From an uncultured Candidatus Saccharibacteria bacterium (lineage in GTDB: Bacteria; Patescibacteriota; Saccharimonadia; Saccharimonadales; Saccharimonadaceae), in the NCBI GenBank assembly GCA_948435375.1, contig CAOJGQ010000002.1, positions 1 through 64,000 on the forward strand: a stretch of DNA of 64,000 bases, given 5' to 3'. The translations under genes and the position numbers were made by a program. The notes under the pieces were generated by a model. It ran no database searches, was not told the DNA's origin, and saw only the letters and a program-made list of their open reading frames with translations. Of this stretch, positions 52,532 to 59,693 are shown in pieces (position 1 is the first letter of the stretch; each line of letters opens with the position of its first letter).

Positions 52532-53227
52532 CTAAATTCCTTGTCTAATTTTATTACGAGCGAGTAGCATCAGTTTCTCGATGTCCTCGTATTCAATTGC
52601 TTCGAGCGCATCATTGAATTTGAACCATTTAATCCCTTTCATCCATTCCTCCTTGGTCGGAATTTCGGCGTTGTCAAGCGCGCGCACGAGATAGATTTGG
52701 GTGGTCATCAAGACAAGCTTGTTGACGCGGCGATATTGAAAATGAATCTTGCCTAGCCAGGTCAAAACTTTGATGTGAAAAAGACCAGATTCTTCCCCAA
52801 TCTCGCGGATGGCGGTTTGTTTGGCATTCTCGCCGGGCTCGATATGACCCTTGGGAATGGTCCAGCGCCCCTTGGAATCCTGAATCAAAAGGATTTCGAT
52901 GTCTTGGTTGTCTTTGTTGCTGCGAAAAACGATGCCACCAGCGGTAGGTTCGCGTACTACCTCTTGGATGGCTGGTTTTTTGAAAACGCGGGCAGTGAAG
53001 CGCGAAACTGCATTAGTGCGTTCCTGCTCATTTTTCAGAGGTAACGCTTCCGGGATTTTGCGACTCTGAGTGGCTGGCACTTTAGCCTGCGGTATCGATG
53101 AGTGTTGCTCAGCTTTCGGCTTTGGTTGTGGCTGCTTCTTCGGGTTGGGCTGAGTTTGCTCCAGCTTCGCTCGTAGCTTTTGCTGTTTTTTGTTGCGACT
53201 TTGTCGACTTTGCTTTTTCTTGGTCAT
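52532..53227 (-). CDS. Nudix hydrolase with long basic N-terminal extension
   Basis: The Nudix box GHIEPGENAKQTAIREIGEESG is complete (GX5EX7REUXEEXGU). The domain fold starts at AGGIVFRSNKDN and extends to residue 220 or so, similar to MutT/DIPP-type enzymes; the substrate is unknown. The first 90 residues are a Lys/Gln/Pro-rich disordered extension. The start at 53227 follows GAGGAG. This extension overlaps the nusB tail for 119 bases in another frame. It is part of a nusB-nudix-rnc run. Confidence 0.87.
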   Translation of the reverse strand: MTKKKQSRQSRNKKQQKLRAKLEQTQPNPKKQPQPKPKAEQHSSIPQAKVPATQSRKIPEALPLKNEQERTNAVSRFTARVFKKPAIQEVVREPTAGGIVFRSNKDNQDIEILLIQDSKGRWTIPKGHIEPGENAKQTAIREIGEESGLFHIKVLTWLGKIHFQYRRVNKLVLMTTQIYLVRALDNAEIPTKEEWMKGIKWFKFNDALEAIEYEDIEKLMLLARNKIRQGI

Positions 53228-53681
53228 TTTGCTCCTCTTTGAGCGCACCTCCTTCATAAATCTGACGATAGGCAGTACCGAGGACGCCGTTAATGAATTT
53301 GGATGAGCTATCCGAGCCGAAGCCCTTGGCTAGCTCGACGGCTTCATTGATTGCTACTTTGGGCGGGACAGTCTCTGAACGATTAACTAGTTCGAATAAG
53401 CCGATACGCAAAATATTGCGATCGACGGCGGCGACGGTCGAAAGCGGCCATTCTGGGGCTAAAGGTTGGAGAACTTCATCGAGTTCGGTAAATTTGCTCG
53501 TGACATCGCGCGCCAAGGCATAAACGAATTCGGTATCTCCTAACGCTTTGGCATATGGCTCAATGTTTTTTGCGACGATAGTATCAATATCGGCCGTCGG
53601 ATCACCGGCTTGAGTCCGGAATTCATACTCATATAAACTCTGTAAAACAATAATTCTGCCCAAGTGCCGGTTACTAGCCAT
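53109..53681 (-). CDS. nusB: Transcription antitermination factor NusB with extended tail
   Basis: All-helical RNA-binding factor that joins NusE/S10 in rRNA antitermination. The core of about 140 residues shows HLGRIIVLQSLYEYEF, VAAVDRNILRIGLFELVNRS and PKVAINEAVELAKGFGSDSS followed by KFINGVLG. The last 45 residues (KEEQNDQEKAKSTKSQQKTA to AAS-rich end) are unconserved and lie in the 119-base overlap with the downstream Nudix frame. Confidence 0.94.
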   Translation of the reverse strand: MASNRHLGRIIVLQSLYEYEFRTQAGDPTADIDTIVAKNIEPYAKALGDTEFVYALARDVTSKFTELDEVLQPLAPEWPLSTVAAVDRNILRIGLFELVNRSETVPPKVAINEAVELAKGFGSDSSSKFINGVLGTAYRQIYEGGALKEEQNDQEKAKSTKSQQKTAKATSEAGANSAQPEEAATTKAES

Positions 53682-53693
53682 ATACCTTCCCTT

Positions 53694-53951
53694 TTATTTA
53701 GTTTTCTTAGTGATTTTTGTCGTCGACTTCTTCGTTTCAGCGCTCTTGCTCTTTGCGGCCTGTTTAGTCGCTTTAACGCTCAACTCGCGCGCCGGTTTAA
53801 CGGTTTTAACCTTGAGATTTGGGGTTTTCTTAGCGGTCTCAAAGGCTTTGACGGGAGAAAAACGGTTCACCGAGCGAGCCAATTTGAGCCGAAGATGGCT
53901 GCGGCGTAGACCAGTTTTGCGTGGGCTACTCTGTTTTTTAGGTTCAGGCAT
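53694..53951 (-). CDS. rpmF: bL32-like ribosomal protein, cysteine-free, with basic tail
   Basis: The start at 53951 (MPEPKKQSSPRKTGLRRSHL) follows AAGGAG; the longer frame to 54017 lacks one. The Pro-Lys-Lys/Ser-Arg/Arg-Arg-Ser-His pattern matches the N-terminal half of bL32, a large-subunit protein. The zinc-ribbon half (CxxC..CxxC) of usual bL32 is absent. It is replaced by a Lys/Thr/Ala-rich basic tail of about 50 residues. Location before nusB is unusual for rpmF. A generic basic DNA- or RNA-binding protein is the main alternative. Confidence 0.6.
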   Translation of the reverse strand: MPEPKKQSSPRKTGLRRSHLRLKLARSVNRFSPVKAFETAKKTPNLKVKTVKPARELSVKATKQAAKSKSAETKKSTTKITKKTK

Positions 53952-54089
53952 AATGCTCCTTAAATTTATAAAAAAGATTCTATGGTTGATTTTATCATAT
54001 TTTTTGGCAGAGAACAAGGGGTTTCTGGCTCAAGTTTGGTGAAGGTAATATCGTAATGAAGTCTACACGTTAATTTTGATTGCCAGCTA

Positions 54090-54213
54090 TTGGTTTTTCG
54101 ATTCTGTTCTAACGAAGGAGGCGCGTCGCCATATCCCGTCGTCACGGGTATGGCGCGCTCTTCCTCCTCGTAAGTCCGGATCCTCCTTCGTCAAAACATG
54201 AATCAAAAAACCA
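54090..54213. repeat. Palindromic element beside cassette E
   Basis: Terminal repeats GGTTTTTCGATTCTG and CATGAATCAAAAAACC enclose GAAGGAGG/CCTCCTTC and an inner stem of GCCATATCCCGT with ACGGGTATGGC. The unpaired parts GAGGCGCGTC and TCCGGATCCTC recur inside leuS at 57069-57175. A further partial repeat copy lies at 54214-54298. It is immediately 3' of cassette E. Confidence 0.65.
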
Positions 54214-54298
54214 GAACAAACAATCAAAGTCTTGGTGCACACTTCATTACATTATAATTCTTCGTCAAAGCAGGATCGAAAAACCAGAAGCAAAACAG

Positions 54299-54493
54299 TC
54301 AAGGTGTCGGTTGGACCGTAAAGCCGCTCCAACGATTGCTGCTGCTCGACGGGTAGACGCTAGCGCTATCGAAATGGAGGTTGTACGCATAGAGCTCTGA
54401 GGGGTCGGTAGTGCTAGCCCAGTAGAAGCCAACGATGCCCGCGTACCGCAAAGAGCCAGTAGACATATCCACGTCCCCGCCACGAGTTAGATA
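54299..54493 (-). pseudogene. FISUMP-like variable cassette E, no start codon
   Basis: 64 codons from YLTRGGDVDMSTGSLRYAGI to RWSGFTVQPTP. Collinear with C and D. The in-frame upstream codons (SPSFKTTLNLSI) reach a TAA without a start codon or ribosome-binding site. The 5' flank is a diverged form of that shared by C and D. Variable codons include GAC for AAC, GTT for AAT, TTC for TAC and AGC three times running where D has AAC or GAC. Confidence 0.68.
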
Positions 54494-54696
54494 TATAGAA
54501 AGATTCAGAGTTGTTTTGAATGATGGGCTGAGGTTTATACATGATTACGACGGTAACATTTGGCTGGAACGAACTGTGGCCGGTCACTTGGACCGGCCAG
54601 CCGTTTGCTTTGACTTGCAAAGCTCAGAAAAAAGAAAAGAGAAAATGTATGAAAAAGTGAAATTAGCTAGAGTTAACAACGTTTTTAGCCTTTAGG
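54494..54696. other. Gene-free segment with two hairpins
   Basis: Contains the perfect stem GGCCGGTC/GACCGGCC (near 54580-54601), and TTAGCC/GGCTAA beside the end of the next minus-strand gene followed by AAAAACG, probably that gene's terminator. A 68-residue minus-strand frame here runs out of frame into cassette E and is not supported. Confidence 0.45.
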
Positions 54697-55116
54697 CTAA
54701 GGGCCGCTTGTTTCCGCTAAATCTGCGGCATCAAAGTCGATCGCATCCGCCGCGCAGAGATGAAATCCCTCCATCGCATCATCTTCATCCTCGTCTAGCG
54801 CGGATTCGTCCTCCGCGAGCCAATAGCCTGCGTGCAATTCACAGTTTTCATACTCATCATCGTCGTCATCGTCTTCGTCATCGGCTAAAATGACTGGCGC
54901 AAGGTCATCAGCATAAGCGTTGACAAACCTAGAAAAACGCCGTAATACAGCGCTAATCAGCTCGGCGTGAACCTGCTGCTCAAGCTGAGCTTTTTGTTGC
55001 TCCTCGGCTTGTCTTCGAGCCGTCACGAAGCCGGCTAAGAGGCTGGCTAAGTACCCGCCAACAAAACTGATCGCGCTTATAATAAAAACGACAAACACTA
55101 ATTTTTCTTCTTCCAT
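54697..55116 (-). CDS. Single-pass membrane protein with acidic cytoplasmic domain
   Basis: 139 residues. An N-terminal helix (LVFVVFIISAISFVGGYLAS) is followed by a Gln/Glu-rich coiled stretch and a highly acidic region with a run of Asp (DDEDDDDDDEYENCELHAGY). GGGGGTG precedes the ATG. The acidic tail could bind cations or basic proteins; nothing further can be said. It stands alone between cassette E and leuS. Confidence 0.65.
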   Translation of the reverse strand: MEEEKLVFVVFIISAISFVGGYLASLLAGFVTARRQAEEQQKAQLEQQVHAELISAVLRRFSRFVNAYADDLAPVILADDEDDDDDDEYENCELHAGYWLAEDESALDEDEDDAMEGFHLCAADAIDFDAADLAETSGP

Positions 55117-55234
55117 TTAATATACACCCCCTTGGTCTATTACTTTGAAAGTAACCGTCTTAATTATACCATGCGCTTTAAGAGTCCGCAATGGAGAGAA
55201 ATCGGTCAATTTTAGAGAAGGTGTGGAAAAAGTA

Positions 55235-55263
55235 TTGACTTTTTCCATGATGTGTGCTATAAT
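55235..55263 (+). promoter_or_regulatory. Strong promoter with only a short RNA downstream
   Basis: TTGACT, 17 bases, TATAAT with extended TGC and GGAAGGATAAG. A strong terminator begins about 45 bases later, before the leuS 3' end, so it could make a short RNA of roughly 70 bases. Confidence 0.5.
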
Positions 55264-55310
55264 GGAAGGATAAGGGTAGGTTTTGACCGCTTCATTTTGT
55301 GATTCTAGCT

Positions 55311-55340
55311 AAAAAATCCCGGCGCCAGAAGGCCCGGGAA
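55311..55340. terminator. Bidirectional terminator, leuS 3' end
   Basis: TCCCGG(C)GCC-AGAA-GGCCCGGGA stem with A and T runs on both sides. Confidence 0.75.
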
Positions 55341-55376
55341 TTTAGTTTTTCTAGTCTTGATTGGCTTTTAGCAGGC

Positions 55377-58300
55377 TTAGACTACAATATTGATCAATTT
55401 AGCGCCTTTCGGGATAATCACCTTGCGAATTTCGTGATCCATGGTGTATTTTTGGACATTTTGGTCGGCTAGGGCATATTTTTTGAGCAGTTCGGCGTCG
55501 TCCAAAGCTGCGGTCTCGACTTTCAGACGAGCGCGCAACTTGCCATTGACCTGGACTACCAATTCCACTTCATCAGCGACCAGATATTTTTCGTCCCAGG
55601 TCGGCCAAGTATCGTCGGCGCCCAGTTTTTCGAGTATTTCGGAAGCGAGGTGCGGCGCAAAAGGTTTCAGGAGTTTTGCAAGTGTAATCACATCTTCGTT
55701 AGTGTGACCAGATTTATACAAATCATTGACAAATTCCATCAGGGCGGCGACAGCGGTGTTGAAACTTTGGCGGTGGAGGTCTTCGGTCACCTTTTTGATC
55801 GCCTTGTGACGTAAAGACGTTTCGGGGCCTGCGAGAGTCTTTTCTTCGCCAAATGCTAGCGTCCAACAACGGTTCAAAAATCGGTAGACGCCACCAATTG
55901 CTTTGGTGTCCCAAGCGGCGTCCTGGTCGTAGGGACCGATGAACATTTCGTAAGTGCGCAGAGTGTCGGCGCCATAGCCGCTGTCGATCACTTCGAGCGG
56001 GTCGATGACGTTGCCCTTGGACTTGCTCATTTTTTTGCCATCAGGGGCGTTAATATAACCGTTGTAAAGTAGCTGTTTAACCGGTTCGCGGAAAGGCAAA
56101 AGCCCAAGGTCAGCGAAGAATTTGCACCAAAAACGCACATAGAGCAGGTGAGCAACGGCATGATCGCCACCGACATAGACATCGGTTGGAGCCCAATATT
56201 TGACCGCGGCGGGATTCCAGGCAGCCTGGTCGTCGTGCGGGCTAGTATAGCGCCAGAGGTACCAGCTTGAGCAAGCATAACCGTCAAACGTATCAGTCTC
56301 GCGGGTACATTTAATGTCATTACCATCAGTGTCTTTCAGCGTCACCTCGAGCCAATCCTGCGCCTTGGCGAGCGGCGAGCGGCCACTTTCATCCGGCTGA
56401 TAATCTTTCACTTCGGGATGCATGACCGGCAGTTGGTCTTCCGGAATGGGGTGCGCACGACCATCCTTGTCATAAGCGATTGGGATTGGACAGCCCCAGT
56501 AGCGCTGACGCGAAATCAACCAATCGCGCATACGATACGTCGTCTTCAGGCGGCCAACACCCATACCTTCGAGCCAAGCCACAATTTCTTCACGTACGTC
56601 GCTACTGTTCTTACCGTTAAATTTACCAGAATTGACCAGCTGACCTTCACCGTGATAAATCCGACCGGCATCATCGGAATTCTCCGGTTTTTCGACCACC
56701 TCGATGACCGGCAGATCGAATTTTTCGGCAAACTCAAAGTCGCGCTCGTCATGGGCGGGGACAGCCATAATAGCGCCGGTGCCATAGCCCATGAGAACAT
56801 AGTCGGCCACCCAAATTGGCATTTTAGCGCCGGTGGCAGGGTTGATGGCGTAGCTACCGGTGAAAACGCCGGTTTTTTCCTTGCTTTCCTGACGTTCGAT
56901 TTCGGATTTTTTCAGGGTGACGGTACGATATTGGTCGACTTTTTGGCGAGTTTCGTCGGTGACGAGATATTTGAGCATGGGGTGCTCAGGGGCGAGGACG
57001 AGGAAGGTGGCGCCGAAGATTGTGTCGGGGCGGGTGGTGAAGACAGTAATGTTATCTAAATCTGCGAATGTCTCAGCCGTTTGCCTTCGAGGCGCGTCCA
57101 AAGCACCTGCCGTTGCAGGGCTTTGGCGCTCGTTCTCGTCGTAACTCCGGATCCTCTCAGGCAGAGACTGAGACGTTCGCCGCTCATCAGAATCATCAGT
57201 CTTCATTGATCGGGCGATGCGGGCGAAGGCGAGTTCGAGTTCATTCTTCATGCGTTTATCGCAATTCAAGAATTCATCGCGATCAAGCCACAAAGTATCT
57301 TGCGTGGCTTTTTCATTATCAGACACTTCTGCGCGTTCATCATTTTCGAGCGTAAAATATACTTGAGTAGCTTCAATTTCGCGGTTGACGTCTTTATGTT
57401 CGGCATAAAAACTGGCGCGGTATTCACCCAAAATTGCCTCAAATTTAAGATTCTTATAACCAGTCTCTTCTAAGACCTCACGACGGGCAGCGGCTTCTGG
57501 CGTCTCTTCACCTTCGACGCCACCAATCACGGGCGCAATGCAGTCCATTTTCTTGTAACTAATCGCCAGCCACTGATTGGTCTTGGGGTTATGAACAAAA
57601 GCCTGGATGGTGCGACGTTTGGTATTCGTTTTGCCAGCGCGGGGTGGTTCGCCCACAAAATGTGGCCCGCCATCAATCTGGAACTTGATCTCGGCACCTT
57701 CACTGCGACCAATCCAATTTTTCTGCATGGTTTTGATCTTGTCGGGCCAGTCGAGTTGGTCGATGTCGTCGAGTAGCTCGTCCGCATAGTCGGTAATCTT
57801 GAAAAACCACTGTTTCATCTTCTTTTTCTCGACTTCATGGCCACAGCGCCAGCACTTACCACCTTCGACCTGTTCATTGGCGAGGACAGTTTTGTCGACC
57901 GGACACCACCATTGATAAGATTCCTTCTGATAAGCGAGACCTTTTTTGTAGAGCTGAAGGAAGCACCACTGAGTCCATTTATAATATTCTGGGTCAGAAG
58001 TATTAATTTCGCGGCTCCAATCGACGGCATAGCCGAGCTTCTTCGCCTGCTTGCGGAAATTCTTGATGTTGGTTTGCGTAGCTTCTTGGGGTGAAATGCC
58101 GGTCTTGATGGCATAATTTTCGGCCGGCAGACCAAAAGTATCATAGCCAAAAGGTCGCAGCACGTTCAGACCCTGCTGAAGATAGAAACGCGTCAAAACA
58201 TCGACGATGGTAAAATTGCGGACATGGCCGACGTGCAGACCAGCACCGGAAGGATAGGGGAACATTTCAGCGAGGTATTTCTTCGGTTTGAGACTACCGT

Positions 58301-58400
58301 CAGGATTTTTGGCATCGAGCGGGCCAGCCTTGAAAGCCTCCGTCTCGTCCCAAATTTTTTGCCATTTTTGTTCAATTTTCAGCGGGTCATATCTATCCAT
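55377..58400 (-). CDS. leuS: Leucine-tRNA ligase with inserted Nudix domain and palindromic-element segment
   Basis: Class I synthetase. The HIGH motif is HVGH (56-59), the ZN1 cysteines lie in WWCPVDK and KCWRCGHE, the CP1 editing domain includes TTRPDT (455-460) and GTGAIMAVPAHDERDFEF, and KMSKSKGN is present. Between residues 245 and 445, just where CP1 begins, an insertion brings length to 1007 against about 820 expected. It contains a complete Nudix box (PVIGGVEGEETPEAAARREV followed by LEETGY) at about 290-315, within a domain spanning 256-395, then a polar segment at 409-444 encoded by a palindromic repeat. The mRNA is leaderless (TGCTATAAT, six bases, ATG). Confidence 0.96.
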   Translation of the reverse strand: MDRYDPLKIEQKWQKIWDETEAFKAGPLDAKNPDGSLKPKKYLAEMFPYPSGAGLHVGHVRNFTIVDVLTRFYLQQGLNVLRPFGYDTFGLPAENYAIKTGISPQEATQTNIKNFRKQAKKLGYAVDWSREINTSDPEYYKWTQWCFLQLYKKGLAYQKESYQWWCPVDKTVLANEQVEGGKCWRCGHEVEKKKMKQWFFKITDYADELLDDIDQLDWPDKIKTMQKNWIGRSEGAEIKFQIDGGPHFVGEPPRAGKTNTKRRTIQAFVHNPKTNQWLAISYKKMDCIAPVIGGVEGEETPEAAARREVLEETGYKNLKFEAILGEYRASFYAEHKDVNREIEATQVYFTLENDERAEVSDNEKATQDTLWLDRDEFLNCDKRMKNELELAFARIARSMKTDDSDERRTSQSLPERIRSYDENERQSPATAGALDAPRRQTAETFADLDNITVFTTRPDTIFGATFLVLAPEHPMLKYLVTDETRQKVDQYRTVTLKKSEIERQESKEKTGVFTGSYAINPATGAKMPIWVADYVLMGYGTGAIMAVPAHDERDFEFAEKFDLPVIEVVEKPENSDDAGRIYHGEGQLVNSGKFNGKNSSDVREEIVAWLEGMGVGRLKTTYRMRDWLISRQRYWGCPIPIAYDKDGRAHPIPEDQLPVMHPEVKDYQPDESGRSPLAKAQDWLEVTLKDTDGNDIKCTRETDTFDGYACSSWYLWRYTSPHDDQAAWNPAAVKYWAPTDVYVGGDHAVAHLLYVRFWCKFFADLGLLPFREPVKQLLYNGYINAPDGKKMSKSKGNVIDPLEVIDSGYGADTLRTYEMFIGPYDQDAAWDTKAIGGVYRFLNRCWTLAFGEEKTLAGPETSLRHKAIKKVTEDLHRQSFNTAVAALMEFVNDLYKSGHTNEDVITLAKLLKPFAPHLASEILEKLGADDTWPTWDEKYLVADEVELVVQVNGKLRARLKVETAALDDAELLKKYALADQNVQKYTMDHEIRKVIIPKGAKLINIVV
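57069..57175. repeat. Palindromic element inside leuS
   Basis: GTCTCAG (57070-57076) pairs with CTGAGAC (57168-57174), and CAAAGC with GCTTTG inside. The flanking segments GAGGCGCGTC and TCCGGATCCTC match the intergenic element at 54090-54213, while the stem sequences differ. It is translated in frame as a polar stretch (SLPERIRSYDENERQSPATA). Confidence 0.6.
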
Positions 58401-58463
58401 GAAGAAATTATAGCATATTTTAGGGAAAATTACTGGGAAAATCGGGTTTAGGCGTTAAAAGTA

Positions 58464-58492
58464 TTGACTTTTTCAGAGATACGTGCTATAAT
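58464..58492 (+). promoter_or_regulatory. Strong promoter with only a short RNA downstream
   Basis: TTGACT, 17 bases, TATAAT with extended TGC and AGAAGATAG. A terminator (58526-58559) follows within 40 bases of the likely start, before the convergent gene at 58591. Confidence 0.5.
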
Positions 58493-58525
58493 GAGAAGAT
58501 AGGCTTTGAGCATTCTACCCTACGT

Positions 58526-58559
58526 AAAAACTACCCGCCACAAAAGACGGGTAGTTTTT
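58526..58559. terminator. Bidirectional terminator
   Basis: AAAAACTACCCG and CGGGTAGTTTTT form a perfect 12-base stem usable in both directions. It ends the minus-strand gene at 58591 and any short RNA from the plus-strand promoter at 58464. Confidence 0.75.
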
Positions 58560-58590
58560 CTGCTGTCTAAGATCGTGTGGACTTTAGTGT

Positions 58591-59355
58591 TTATGGCTGC
58601 TCGGCACGCCAGATCACCTGCTCAGGAGCACCGCATCCGATACTAACAGTAACCGTAGATTCGTTGATATACATGGTGGTTTTACGCGGGAAGTCGAACC
58701 GGTTTAGGCCAATGCGTGCGCCAGCTTCACCCAGAATATGGTCGGGGCTATAGTCGACATCCAGGGTGCAACGTCCGACGGTGCCCATTTGTTCAGTGAT
58801 ACCGGCAGCAAGGCTCTCGCGGAAAATCTGCAATTCTGGTTCGGTTAGCTGGCGCTTGCTACCGCCAAACATGGTCATCAGATTAGCCAGGCCAGCTTCG
58901 CCATTATCCATCTTAGGATGCTGGATCATTTCCGCCCACCAGTCCACGGCCGCACCGATATAGTCATGCTCGCTGACTTTACTCGCGACGACAATGCGCT
59001 TGGGTACGTTCCAGCCGAATACTTCTTTGCATTCTCTGCGGACAGCTTCAGCAAAGTCGGGCTCAGCGATGGCATCAATTACCTGCAGAAGATAACGCAT
59101 CTGCGCTCTTGCTTGGACGCCATGGGTGATAAAATATTCTGGAAACTCCATTACGCCAGAAAAACCACAACGGTTTTTCTCCAAATCGTCCCTCACGCCC
59201 AGCAGTGTAACCACGACACCGCCTGGGTATAGGGTGCTATTGGCGACGCTGGCAAGATAATCCGTAAGAGCATAAACCTCTTCCGACATGCCGGGACAAA
59301 GCTTTCTCGCTTCGGCAAACTTTTTATTCACATCAGTCATCAACAATTCTTCCAT
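58591..59355 (-). CDS. Unknown soluble protein under a structured leader
   Basis: 254 residues, start at 59355 behind GGAGG. No signal or membrane segment. The sequence is a regular alpha/beta mix (EEVYALTDYLASVANSTLYP, GGVVVTLLGVRDDLEKNRCG, FGWNVPKRIVVASKVSEHDY) and ends in a beta-rich part (KTTMYINESTVTVSIGCGAP). I do not recognise a family or catalytic motif. Its roughly 230-base leader with alternative hairpins suggests conditional expression, and its own promoter and terminator make it a single-gene unit. Confidence 0.75.
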   Translation of the reverse strand: MEELLMTDVNKKFAEARKLCPGMSEEVYALTDYLASVANSTLYPGGVVVTLLGVRDDLEKNRCGFSGVMEFPEYFITHGVQARAQMRYLLQVIDAIAEPDFAEAVRRECKEVFGWNVPKRIVVASKVSEHDYIGAAVDWWAEMIQHPKMDNGEAGLANLMTMFGGSKRQLTEPELQIFRESLAAGITEQMGTVGRCTLDVDYSPDHILGEAGARIGLNRFDFPRKTTMYINESTVTVSIGCGAPEQVIWRAEQP

Positions 59356-59583
59356 ATTTCTCTACCTCCAAATTTTTTCCGTTTTCACGGTGCAAAATAT
59401 ACGACCGTAGTCTTATACTTAACACCGTAAAAAGCGGAAGGTATTGAGGTAAAGGAAGATGACAGCAGAAAATTAATGTTCGAAAACTCCTAATTCAGGA
59501 GGGTATTTCCCTTGCGAAAAATACCCTGTGTACACAGGGTGAACCTATACCACAATTTTTAGTCATGCAGATTCTCATCTGCA
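59356..59583 (-). promoter_or_regulatory. Riboswitch- or attenuator-like leader
   Basis: RNA from near 59583 contains, in order, GCAGAT/ATCTGC; ACCCTGTG/CACAGGGT followed by ATTTTT (59523-59540), a terminator shape; AGGGTATTT/AAATACCCT (59500-59508 with 59519-59527), which shares bases with the previous stem and excludes it; CTCCT/AGGAG; and ACGGTG/CACCGT closing a domain of about 45 bases just before the ribosome-binding site. No known riboswitch class recognised. Confidence 0.55.
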
Positions 59584-59590
59584 TACTTCG

Positions 59591-59619
59591 ATTTTATCAC
59601 AGATTTGATGTTTTGTCAA
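59591..59619 (-). promoter_or_regulatory. Promoter of the leader and the gene at 58591
   Basis: TTGACA (59614-59619), 17 bases, TAAAAT (59591-59596). Confidence 0.65.
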
Positions 59620-59693
59620 TACTTTTGTGATGTATTGCTTAGCCGATAAAAGCTGCGTTATGAGAGTTTTGCCGGATGTAGTAAAATAAGGTT

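Noticed and set aside
54414-54620. Minus-strand 68-residue frame entering cassette E
   Set aside because: It reads the cassette in the wrong frame compared with the four other copies and has no ribosome-binding site.
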